Shown here: piece after piece, positions 49,635 through 57,087 of the stretch | Position numbering within the stretch: the stretch's first letter is position 1 | Layout: the number at the start of each line of letters is the position of its first letter | Assembly: GCF_009932435.1 (NCBI RefSeq) | Contig: NZ_BJOU01000001.1 | Location: forward strand, 248,001-312,000 | Reading direction: 5' to 3' | DNA length: 64,000 nucleotides | DNA from: Gordonia crocea | Lineage (GTDB): Bacteria; Actinomycetota; Actinomycetes; Mycobacteriales; Mycobacteriaceae | The notes under the pieces: model-generated | The model's database searches: none | The model's input: only the letters and a program-made list of their open reading frames with translations | Told to the model about the DNA's origin: nothing | Position numbers and translations under genes: made by a program

Positions 49635-49676
49635 GCAGTTTGCGAAACCAGTCCGGTTTTGCGCCGCCACGGTTAT

Positions 49677-49699
49677 TTACCGACTCAGGTAGTCGGTAA
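49677..49699. promoter_or_regulatory. Palindromic operator candidate O1 upstream of the P450 operon
   Basis: TTACCGACT-N5-AGTCGGTAA is perfect over 9-base arms, 43 bases after the nagA stop and 164 bases before the SDR gene. Its core CCGAC-N7-GTCGG recurs at 49786-49802. A role as a weak nagA terminator is less likely because only TTT follows. Confidence 0.6.
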
Positions 49700-49782
49700 T
49701 TTCAAGGAATCTGCTCGCGCTAACAGCGCAGGTCAAAGGCGTGGTTGTCACCGCAACCGGCTTCCGCCTTGGCCCCAACCAC

Positions 49783-49811
49783 TTGCCGACCCTCGGGGTC
49801 GGTATTAGTGT
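49783..49811 (+). promoter_or_regulatory. Candidate promoter with operator O2 in its spacer
   Basis: TTGCCG (49783-49788), a 17-base spacer and TAGTGT (49806-49811) fit an actinobacterial promoter. A perfect palindrome CCGACCC-TCG-GGGTCGG (49786-49802) fills the spacer, so a bound repressor would block polymerase. Confidence 0.5.
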
Positions 49812-49862
49812 CATCGCCCAAGCCGATAGTGAGGCAGATCACTCTCGCGAAAAGGAGCAGCG

Positions 49863-50651
49863 ATGGCACAACGGATTCTGGTGGTGGGCGGATCGTCGGG
49901 AATCGGCGAGGAGGTCGCCCAGACCCTGAGCGGGCGCGGGTACGAGGTCACCGTCGCCGACATCAAGCCGAACCCGGCCGGACTGCCCCACGTACCCGTC
50001 GACCTGGCCGACCCGGACAGCATCGACGCCGCCCTCGACAGCCTCGACGGGCAGTGGGACGGCGTCGCGCACGTGGCGGGCATCCCCGGGACGGCACCCG
50101 CGGAGAAGGTCATCGCGGTGAACTTCCTGGGCATGCGCCGGTTCACCACCGGCATCGCGCCGCGCATCGCCCGCGGCGGCGGGCTCGTCGTCGTGGCCTC
50201 GACCGCGGGGTCGGCCTGGAGCCTGCGGCTGGCGCAGAACGAGGGGTTGCTCGCCTCGGCCGGCTTCGCCGAGGGCCTCGAGTGGTCCGCGGCCAATCTG
50301 GACGACTACCCGCCGTATTCGGTCTCCAAAGAGGCGGCGATCGCCTTCGCCAAGCAATTCTCCGCCCACGCGTGGCGCGAATACGGCGTCCGGGTCAACA
50401 CGGTCAGCCCGGGCCCGGTGCAGACGCCGATCCTCGCCGACTTCGAAGACTCGATGGGCAAGGACACCCTCGACACCGTCCGCTCGATCGTCGGCCGGCA
50501 CGCGGTCCCCGCCGACATCGCGCCGGTGATCGCCTTCCTGCTCTCCGAGCAGGCCGGATGGGTGATCGGACAAGACCTCCAGGTCGACGGCGGATTCGTC
50601 GCCGGGCTCTCCGCCGGCACCGCCGCCACCTTCGCCGGCCAACACGCCTGA
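49863..50651 (+). CDS. Short-chain dehydrogenase/reductase (P450 operon, first gene)
   Basis: 262 residues. The cofactor loop is VGGSSGIGEE, the active site is YSVSK with upstream ASTAGS, and the C-terminal GQDLQVDGGF is typical of classical SDRs. A longer-than-usual segment between the Ser and Tyr (LRLAQNEGLLASAGFAEGLEWSAANLDDYPP) resembles alcohol dehydrogenases of the coniferyl/hydroxysteroid type; the substrate is unproven. AAAAGGAG lies just before the ATG. It leads a nine- or ten-gene same-strand run. Confidence 0.9.
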   Translation: MAQRILVVGGSSGIGEEVAQTLSGRGYEVTVADIKPNPAGLPHVPVDLADPDSIDAALDSLDGQWDGVAHVAGIPGTAPAEKVIAVNFLGMRRFTTGIAPRIARGGGLVVVASTAGSAWSLRLAQNEGLLASAGFAEGLEWSAANLDDYPPYSVSKEAAIAFAKQFSAHAWREYGVRVNTVSPGPVQTPILADFEDSMGKDTLDTVRSIVGRHAVPADIAPVIAFLLSEQAGWVIGQDLQVDGGFVAGLSAGTAATFAGQHA

Positions 50652-50666
50652 GACGGGAGAACAGCC

Positions 50667-52052
50667 ATGACAGCCACACGAGTCCCGCCGGTCACCGGCA
50701 CCTTCCCCGTCGTCGACCCGGCCACCGGTGAGCCCTTCGCCGACGCGCCCGACGCCGGCCTCGCCGAACTGGACGCCGCCGTCGTCGCCGCCGATGCCGC
50801 CTTCGCCGCGTGGAGCCGCGACGACGACGCCCGCCGCGAGGCCCTGCGCGGCGCGGGGGCCGCCCTGATGGCTGCGGCCGCCGACCTCGCGCCGACGTTG
50901 AGCCGCGAACAAGGCAACCCGCTGCACGAGGCGGCGCTGGAGATGCAGACCGGCGGCTATTGGTTGATGTACTTCGCCGACCTCGACGATCCGGTGGAAG
51001 TGGTCGCCGACGACGACTACTCCCGCATCGAAGTGGTGCGCCGCCCGCTGGGCCCGGTCGCCGCGATCACCCCGTGGAACTTCCCGATCACCCTTGCGCT
51101 GTGGAAGATCGCGCCCGCCCTGCGCGCGGGCAACCCGGTGATCGTGAAGCCGTCGCCCTATACGCCGCTGTCGACGCTGGCCGTCGTCGACCTGTTGGCG
51201 CCGCACTTCCCGGCCGGGGTGCTGCAGGCGATCACCGGCGTCGACCCGCTCGGTGCGCGACTCGTCGAGCACCCGCTGATCCGCAAGGTCAGCTTCACCG
51301 GGTCCACCGCCACCGGCAAGCGGGTCGCGGCCTCCGCTGCCACCGACCTCAAGCGGGTCACGCTCGAACTCGGCGGCAACGATGCGGCGATCGTGCTGCC
51401 CGATGCCCCTATCGCGAAGACCGCGCCGCTGGTCTTCCACTCCGCGATGGCCAACAACGGCCAGATCTGCATGGCGGTCAAACGCGCCTACGTCCCCGAG
51501 TCGATGTACGACGACTTCGTCGACGCGGTGGCAGCCACCGCCGCCGCCGTCGTCCTCGGACCCGGCGACCGCCCCGGCGTCACACACGGGCCGATCAACA
51601 ACCGCATGCAGTTCGAGCGCGTCGGGGGACTCGTCGACGATGCGATCGCCCGCGGGGCACGAGTCGTCACCGGCGGCCGCCGCCACGGCGACCACGGCTA
51701 CTTCTACGAGCCGACCGTGCTCGCCGGCCTCTCCGACGGGGTGCGGGTAGTCGACGAGGAGCAGTTCGGCCCGGTACTCCCGATCATCGCCTACCGCGAC
51801 GTCGACGACGCGATCGCCCGCGCCAACGCCTCGCACTACGGCCTCGGGTCCTCGCTCTGGACCGAGGACGTCGACGCCGCGCGCACCCTCGCCCCGCGCC
51901 TCGACGCCGGGACCACGTGGATCAACACCCACCTCCTGGTCACCCCGGCCCAGCCGTTCGGCGGCGCCAAGTCCAGCGGCATCGGCGTCGAAGGCGGCCA
52001 TTGGGGCCTGCACAGCTTCTCCGAACCACACACCATCCACACCGCCAAATAG
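50667..52052 (+). CDS. Aldehyde dehydrogenase family protein
   Basis: 461 residues, NAD(P)-dependent. Conserved sites are PWNFPITLALWKIAPAL, the Glu in TLELGGND, the catalytic Cys in NNGQICMAVKR and the C-terminal PFGGAKSSGIG. It probably oxidises the aldehyde formed by the operon's alcohol dehydrogenases to an acid. It begins 15 bases after the SDR gene. Confidence 0.94.
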   Translation: MTATRVPPVTGTFPVVDPATGEPFADAPDAGLAELDAAVVAADAAFAAWSRDDDARREALRGAGAALMAAAADLAPTLSREQGNPLHEAALEMQTGGYWLMYFADLDDPVEVVADDDYSRIEVVRRPLGPVAAITPWNFPITLALWKIAPALRAGNPVIVKPSPYTPLSTLAVVDLLAPHFPAGVLQAITGVDPLGARLVEHPLIRKVSFTGSTATGKRVAASAATDLKRVTLELGGNDAAIVLPDAPIAKTAPLVFHSAMANNGQICMAVKRAYVPESMYDDFVDAVAATAAAVVLGPGDRPGVTHGPINNRMQFERVGGLVDDAIARGARVVTGGRRHGDHGYFYEPTVLAGLSDGVRVVDEEQFGPVLPIIAYRDVDDAIARANASHYGLGSSLWTEDVDAARTLAPRLDAGTTWINTHLLVTPAQPFGGAKSSGIGVEGGHWGLHSFSEPHTIHTAK

Positions 52053-52063
52053 GAGTCCCGACC

Positions 52064-53326
52064 GTGACCACAGCCCAGTCACCGACACCCGAACGCATCG
52101 CCGCCGACCGCGCCCACTGCGACATCGACATCTCCACCGAGCGGTTCTGGCGCCAGCCCTTCGCCGCCCGCGAGGAGGCCTTCGCCGCTTTGCGCGCCCG
52201 ACCGGGGATCACCTGGCACGCCCCGCTCGACGTCCCGTTCCCCCACGAGGAGAAGGGGTTCTGGGCGGTCACCCGCCATGCCGACATAGCCCACGTCAGC
52301 ACCCACCACGACCTGTTCTGCTCCGGGCAGGGGATCGGCCTGGGGCCCATCCCGGTGGAGTTCGAGCAGATGATGAGCTTCTTCCTCGCGATGGACCCGC
52401 CCGAGCACACCACCTATCGGCGGATCATCGGCGCGGCCTTCACCCCCAAGCAGGTGCGCAAGGTCGACGAGGTCATCGCGGCCAACGCCCGCGACATCGT
52501 CGACGCGGTGGTCGGGGCCGGCGAATTCGACTTCGTCGAGCGCGTGGCCGCACTGCTGCCGATGCACACCGTCTCGGACATGGTCGGGGTGCCGCGCAGC
52601 GAGCGCGACGCGGTGACCGAGGCCGCCGGCAGCATCATCGGCGCCGACCTGGACACCTCGGAGGAGGCGATCACCCGGATGTTCGAGAACATCCAATACC
52701 TCCACTCGATGGGTGCCGACCTCGCCGAGCACCGTCGCAAACACCCCGCCGACGATCTGATGACCAGCATCGTGCAAGCGGAGGTCGACGGTCAGCGGCT
52801 GACGAACGAGCAGATCGGCGCGTTCATGATCCTGTTGTCCACCGCCGGCAACGACACCACCAAACAGACGAGCGCCCACGTGATCAAGGCGCTGGCCGAC
52901 CATCCCGACCAAAAGGCTTGGCTGACCGAGGATTTCGACGGCCGGATCAAGCAGTCGATCGAGGAGTTCGTCCGCTACGCGACGCCGGTGATGGACTTCG
53001 CCCGGCACGCGACCCGCGACACCGTGATCGGTGATCAGCCCATCGCACAGGGCGAGAAGGTGGCGATCTTCTATTGCTCGGGCAACCGGGACGAGACGGT
53101 GTTCGCCGAGCCCGACCGGTTCGACCTGACCCGCTGGCCCAATCCCCACCAGGGATTCGGCGGGGGCGGCATCCACTACTGCCTCGGCCACTTCGTCGCA
53201 AAGATCCAGTTGCGCTGCCTGTTCTCGGAGCTGCTGACGAAGCTGCCCGACCTCGAGGTCGGCGAGCCGGTCTACCTGTCGAGCAACTTCGTCAACGGCA
53301 TCACATCCCTTCCGGTCCGGGCCTGA
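52064..53326 (+). CDS. Cytochrome P450 (first of two)
   Basis: 420 residues, soluble bacterial type. The I-helix is LLSTAGNDTTKQTS with the acid-alcohol pair Asp-Thr intact, the K-helix ExxR is EEFVR, and the heme ligand Cys is in FGGGGIHYCLGHFVAK. The sequence style (AMDPPEHTTYRRI, AFTPKQV, GGGG before the Cys) resembles the CYP124/125/142-like group that hydroxylates steroid or branched side chains; the substrate is inferred only. The GTG at 52064 follows AGGAG. It lies 11 bases after the aldehyde dehydrogenase gene. Confidence 0.94.
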   Translation: MTTAQSPTPERIAADRAHCDIDISTERFWRQPFAAREEAFAALRARPGITWHAPLDVPFPHEEKGFWAVTRHADIAHVSTHHDLFCSGQGIGLGPIPVEFEQMMSFFLAMDPPEHTTYRRIIGAAFTPKQVRKVDEVIAANARDIVDAVVGAGEFDFVERVAALLPMHTVSDMVGVPRSERDAVTEAAGSIIGADLDTSEEAITRMFENIQYLHSMGADLAEHRRKHPADDLMTSIVQAEVDGQRLTNEQIGAFMILLSTAGNDTTKQTSAHVIKALADHPDQKAWLTEDFDGRIKQSIEEFVRYATPVMDFARHATRDTVIGDQPIAQGEKVAIFYCSGNRDETVFAEPDRFDLTRWPNPHQGFGGGGIHYCLGHFVAKIQLRCLFSELLTKLPDLEVGEPVYLSSNFVNGITSLPVRA

Positions 53327-53363
53327 CCCGTCCGTGACACCGACCAATGCTGAGGAGAGCATC

Positions 53364-54581
53364 ATGACCGCCACCTGCCCGTTCCACCTGCCGGCCAGCC
53401 AAAACACCGTCCACGCCGAAGAACTCAAGGCGACCTATGCGCAGATGCGCGAGTCTTCGCCCACCGACGTCGTCCGGGTCGATTTCCCGTTCGGCGGCGA
53501 GGGGTGGATGTCGCTGGGCTATGAGCGGGCCCGCGCCATCCTCGGCGACCCGCGATTCTCGATCGAGAAGATGAGCGAGCTCGACGACTACCCGCGGATC
53601 CGGGAGATCGAAAAGGGTGCGCCACCGTCGTTCCTGCAATACGACGGCCGCAAACACACCACCAAGCGGCGCATCCTGATGAAGAACCTGACCGCCAAGC
53701 GGGTCCACGCCCTCAAGCCGTTGACGCAGGAGATCATCGACGCCGCCTTCGACGAGTTCGAGGCGGCCGGAAACCCGGCCGAAATCACCCACGCGGTGGG
53801 GCGGATGGTGCCGCTGAAGGTGCTCAGCGCACTGATGGGCGCGCCGGTCATCGAAGACCCGGCGTTCCTCGACGCCTCCTACCTCCTCGTCGACTCGCGG
53901 GCGATGTCGCCGGAAGAGGCCATGTCGTCGGCCCTCGTGCTCTTCGGCTTCTTCAACGAGATGTACGAGGAGAAGCGGGCCAACCCCGGCGACGATCTGC
54001 TCAGCGCGCTGATCCACGACACCGAGGCCGGGGAATGGACCGAGGAGGAGTTGCGCGCCGTCGGATTCACCCTGCTCGCCGCCGGCCACGACGCCACCGC
54101 GACGATGCTGAACGGGATCATGGAGTGGCTCTCCTACGAACCGGAGCTGTTCGAGCGGCTGCGCACCGACGAGGAGGTGTTCCCGCGGGCGCTGGAGGAG
54201 ATGTTCCGCTGCATCACCGTGGGGATCGGCATCCCGCGCGGGCGCATCGCCCTGGAAGACGTCTGGCTCGACGACGTGCTGATCAAGGAAGGGGACGCGA
54301 TCGGCGGCAACCTGCTTGCCGCGCACGGCGACCCCGAGGTCTACCCGAACCCCGATGAGCTCGACATCGACCGCGAGTCCCCGCGGCCGCACCTGGCCTT
54401 CGGCTTCGGGCAGCACGCCTGCGCCGGCGCCAGCCTGGCCCGGATGGAGATCACCGCCGTGCTCAAGACGCTGCTCGCCCGCTACCGCACCTTCACCAAT
54501 GTGACGCCACGGCAGGACTGGCGGTCCCGGCGCCTCCTCAAGGGCCCCACCGAGCTCACCGTCGCGTGGACGAGGGCCTAG
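53364..54581 (+). CDS. Cytochrome P450 (second of two), with altered I-helix
   Basis: 405 residues. The heme motif is FGFGQHACAGASLAR, the K-helix ExxR is EEMFR, and the I-helix reads LLAAGHDATATM. The conserved Thr after the acidic residue is Ala here, with Thr one place later. That change is known in a few P450s that use the substrate hydroxyl for proton delivery. The N-terminal CPFH segment is common in bacterial P450s. The ATG at 53364 follows GAGGAGAG. It is unlike the first P450 and closer to CYP105/107-type enzymes, so the two likely perform different steps. Confidence 0.93.
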   Translation: MTATCPFHLPASQNTVHAEELKATYAQMRESSPTDVVRVDFPFGGEGWMSLGYERARAILGDPRFSIEKMSELDDYPRIREIEKGAPPSFLQYDGRKHTTKRRILMKNLTAKRVHALKPLTQEIIDAAFDEFEAAGNPAEITHAVGRMVPLKVLSALMGAPVIEDPAFLDASYLLVDSRAMSPEEAMSSALVLFGFFNEMYEEKRANPGDDLLSALIHDTEAGEWTEEELRAVGFTLLAAGHDATATMLNGIMEWLSYEPELFERLRTDEEVFPRALEEMFRCITVGIGIPRGRIALEDVWLDDVLIKEGDAIGGNLLAAHGDPEVYPNPDELDIDRESPRPHLAFGFGQHACAGASLARMEITAVLKTLLARYRTFTNVTPRQDWRSRRLLKGPTELTVAWTRA

Positions 54582-54592
54582 GGGGTCGGCGG

Positions 54593-54787
54593 ATGCGCAT
54601 CATCACCCACGAGGACAACTGCATCGGCTCGGGCAACTGCGTCTTGTCGGCGCCGGAACTGTTCGACCAGCGCGACGAAGACGGCGTCGTCATCGTCGTG
54701 GACGCCGAGCCCGGCGAGGCGTGGCACGGCGCCGCCCGGACCGCCGAGTCGGCCTGCCCGGCGCGCGCGATCGAGGTCCGGGAATGA
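54593..54787 (+). CDS. Ferredoxin, probably [3Fe-4S] type
   Basis: 64 residues. Cysteines at 10, 16 and 55 (C-I-G-S-G-N-C ... C-P) leave Ser13 where a four-cysteine ferredoxin has its second Cys, so a [3Fe-4S] cluster is expected, as in mycobacterial P450-partner ferredoxins. It lies 11 bases after the second P450 and overlaps the next gene by 4 bases. No ferredoxin reductase is encoded nearby. Confidence 0.92.
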   Translation: MRIITHEDNCIGSGNCVLSAPELFDQRDEDGVVIVVDAEPGEAWHGAARTAESACPARAIEVRE

Positions 54788-55833
54788 GCACCGCCTTCGT
54801 CATCACCGGCCCCGGCGAACTGTCGACGGTGCCGGCCCCCGATGCCGAGCCGCTCCCCGCCGGGCACGTCCGGATCGCCATCGCCTACTGCGGCATCTGC
54901 GGTTCCGACGTCGACGCCTACCGCCAGGGCTATCCGTACCACCCGACGCTCTCCGGCCATGAATGGTCGGGCACCGTGGCAGCCGTCGGCGCCGGGGTCG
55001 ACGGGCTCGTCGTCGGGGATGCAGTGGCGCGGACCTGCCAACCACCGTGCGGCGCCTGCGAATTGTGCCGGGCCGGCCGCCCGCACAACTGCGTGCGCCG
55101 GTCCCTCTCGACGGTGCAGACCGCACCCGCCCACGGCGCCTACACCCGGACCATCGAGGTACCCGCGCGCTCGGTGGTCGCCCTGCCCGCCGGGGTGGGC
55201 CTGGCGCAGGGGGCGCTGGTCGAACCGGCCACCGTCGCCCTGCACGGCGTGCGCCGCACCCGGCCCCGGCTCGGCGACACCGCCGTCGTCATCGGGCTCG
55301 GCGTCATCGGGCTGTTCGCCACGCAGTTGGCACTGCTCTCCGGCGTCACCCGGGTGATCGCCGTCGAGCCGCTCGCGCAGCGCCGCGAGATCGCGCAGCG
55401 ATACGGGCCGGCGCCGGACTCGGTCACCGCCTTCGCCCCGGACGATCCGGCGGCCTTGGACACGATCACCGCGGTCACCGGGGGCCGGGGCGCCGACATG
55501 GTCTACGAGTGTTCCGGGCAGGGGGCGGCGGCGATGAACCTCGCCTCGGCGGCTTTGCGGCCCGGCGGGCACCTGATGATGATCGGCGCGGTCATCGCCC
55601 CCGTCGAGGTCTACCCGGCGCTGTGGTTGGCCAAGGAACTCACCGTCGACACCGCGCTCGCCCATACCCGCGACGAGTTCGACGTCGTCGTGGACCTGAT
55701 GGACCGCGGGCTGCTCGACACCGCGGCCATGACCGGCGACGTGCGTCCCCTGCGCGACCTGCCCGACGTGCTCGACCAGCTCGTGGCCGGACCCGGGCCG
55801 CTCAAAGTGCTCATCGACCCCACCACGGATTGA
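54784..55833 (+). CDS. Zinc-dependent alcohol dehydrogenase (MDR family)
   Basis: 349 residues. Catalytic zinc ligands are in CGICGSD and SGHEWSG, structural zinc Cys residues in CQPPCGACELCRAGRPHNC, and the Rossmann motif is GLGVIGL. It oxidises an alcohol with NAD(P). The ATG at 54784 overlaps the ferredoxin stop. It probably acts on the P450 product, alongside the first-gene SDR. Confidence 0.92.
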   Translation: MSTAFVITGPGELSTVPAPDAEPLPAGHVRIAIAYCGICGSDVDAYRQGYPYHPTLSGHEWSGTVAAVGAGVDGLVVGDAVARTCQPPCGACELCRAGRPHNCVRRSLSTVQTAPAHGAYTRTIEVPARSVVALPAGVGLAQGALVEPATVALHGVRRTRPRLGDTAVVIGLGVIGLFATQLALLSGVTRVIAVEPLAQRREIAQRYGPAPDSVTAFAPDDPAALDTITAVTGGRGADMVYECSGQGAAAMNLASAALRPGGHLMMIGAVIAPVEVYPALWLAKELTVDTALAHTRDEFDVVVDLMDRGLLDTAAMTGDVRPLRDLPDVLDQLVAGPGPLKVLIDPTTD

Positions 55834-55847
55834 CCAGAGGAGAAACC

Positions 55848-56384
55848 ATGACTGCCACAACCGGATACGGGCTCGACGCCTTCGACCCCTGCGGATTCGA
55901 CGGGCACTGGGTGATGGTGAACGACGAGTCGACCATCTGGGACGCCGACCGCGGGGAGTACGTGCCCGAAGTCCTCAAGGGCCAGGAGATCGACATCCGC
56001 CACGAGGGCGACGTCCAGATCTACCGGATCCGCGTCGACATCACCGACGACCTCGCCATCCACATGGGGTACGAGTGCCGGTTCGGCGATACCGAGTGGG
56101 TGCCGTACACGGTGGTGCAGATCGACGGGGACCCCGACCACCCGGCGCTGGCGCCCAACGACACCCTCAAGCAGGGCACCCGGCTGGGTGCGCCGATCGC
56201 GTGGATCAAGCAGGTCTACGTCGACCCGCGAACGCAGTACCGGATCACCAAGAACCCGGACGGGACGGCGCAATACGTGATGATGCGGCGGCTCTCGGAG
56301 GACGGGACGCGCAACGTCGGCACCGTGTTGACCCCGGATGGCACTGCCAGTATCGACAAGGCGTTCATGCGCGTGCCGCGCTGA
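55848..56384 (+). CDS. Unrecognised 178-residue protein of the P450 operon
   Basis: I do not recognise a family. The sequence is acidic, rich in strands and aromatics (FDPCGFDGHWVMVND, IYRIRVDITDD, WVPYTVVQIDGD, VYVDPRTQYRITKNPDG), with no signal peptide or membrane helix. Alternating hydrophobic/polar strands suggest a small beta-barrel or lipocalin-like fold, which would suit binding of a hydrophobic substrate, but this is inference. GAGGAGA lies 4 bases before the ATG. It is 14 bases after the alcohol dehydrogenase, so clearly part of the operon. Confidence 0.85.
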   Translation: MTATTGYGLDAFDPCGFDGHWVMVNDESTIWDADRGEYVPEVLKGQEIDIRHEGDVQIYRIRVDITDDLAIHMGYECRFGDTEWVPYTVVQIDGDPDHPALAPNDTLKQGTRLGAPIAWIKQVYVDPRTQYRITKNPDGTAQYVMMRRLSEDGTRNVGTVLTPDGTASIDKAFMRVPR

Positions 56385-56426
56385 GCCCCGACGGCACCGC
56401 GACCACCGCCTATGCTGTGGGACATC

Positions 56427-57068
56427 ATGTCTGCCGACGCCGTCGAACCGCTCGCCGAGGGGCAACCGTCCCGCGGCCGGCCCCGCGACGCCGACGTCGA
56501 CCGCAAGATCATCGAGGCGGCCCGCAGCGTCTACGGCGAACGCGGTTGGGCCGGGTTCAGTTTCGGCGCGGTGTGCAGGGCGGCCGGGGTCAGCAAAGAC
56601 GCGATGTACCGGCGTTACGCGTCGCGCGAAGACCTCCTCGTCGCGGCGCTGCACGAGGAACCGATCCCGATCAACTTCGACGCCGATGCCGATCTGCGCG
56701 ACCAGCTCATCGAGATCGCCTCGCTGACGTTGGCGGCCTTCGCGTCGCCGGAGGGGATGATCCCGTTTCGCGCCTTCGTCGACGCCGCCACCAACCCCGA
56801 GGTCGGCGAGCTCTACTACCAGCAGGTCGCCGTCGCGCACGTCCGGTACATGTACGACTTGACCAACCGGGCGATCACGGAGGGCCGCTTCTCGGCGATC
56901 GACCGGCCCACCGCTTTCATCGACGGACTGCTGGGCGGGTTGATCATGCACGTGCTGGCGACCCCGCCGGACAAACGCAGCAAGATGGTCGCCCACGCCG
57001 ACGACTTCGTCCGCGACCACGTCGATCTGATCCTGCGGGGCGCGGGTTACGACTTCGACCGCGGGTGA
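56427..57068 (+). CDS. TetR family regulator of the P450 operon
   Basis: 213 residues. The N-terminal HTH (about 20-66) contains AARSVYGERGWAGFSFGAVCRAAGVSKDAMYRRYASREDLL; a C-terminal helical TetR_C domain follows. It lies within the gene run, 42 bases after the 178-residue gene and 19 before the transporter. It is the natural candidate to bind the CCGAC-N7-GTCGG pair upstream, sensing the pathway substrate; this is inferred. The ATG at 56427 has GTGGGA upstream; ATG 56412 is possible. Confidence 0.9.
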   Translation: MSADAVEPLAEGQPSRGRPRDADVDRKIIEAARSVYGERGWAGFSFGAVCRAAGVSKDAMYRRYASREDLLVAALHEEPIPINFDADADLRDQLIEIASLTLAAFASPEGMIPFRAFVDAATNPEVGELYYQQVAVAHVRYMYDLTNRAITEGRFSAIDRPTAFIDGLLGGLIMHVLATPPDKRSKMVAHADDFVRDHVDLILRGAGYDFDRG

Positions 57069-57087
57069 GCGCCGGTATCCTCCACGG

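Noticed and set aside
40668-49692. The 15-mer TACCGACTCAGGTAG shared by the tRNA-Leu terminator and operator O1, read as attachment sites of a 9-kb island
   Set aside because: A 15-base match is expected by chance a few times in 64 kb, both copies are hairpins, the tRNA 3' end is not duplicated, and no integrase is present.
49677-49699. O1 as a nagA transcription terminator
   Set aside because: The stem has A/T ends and is followed only by TTTCAAGG; the matching second palindrome at 49786 favours an operator.
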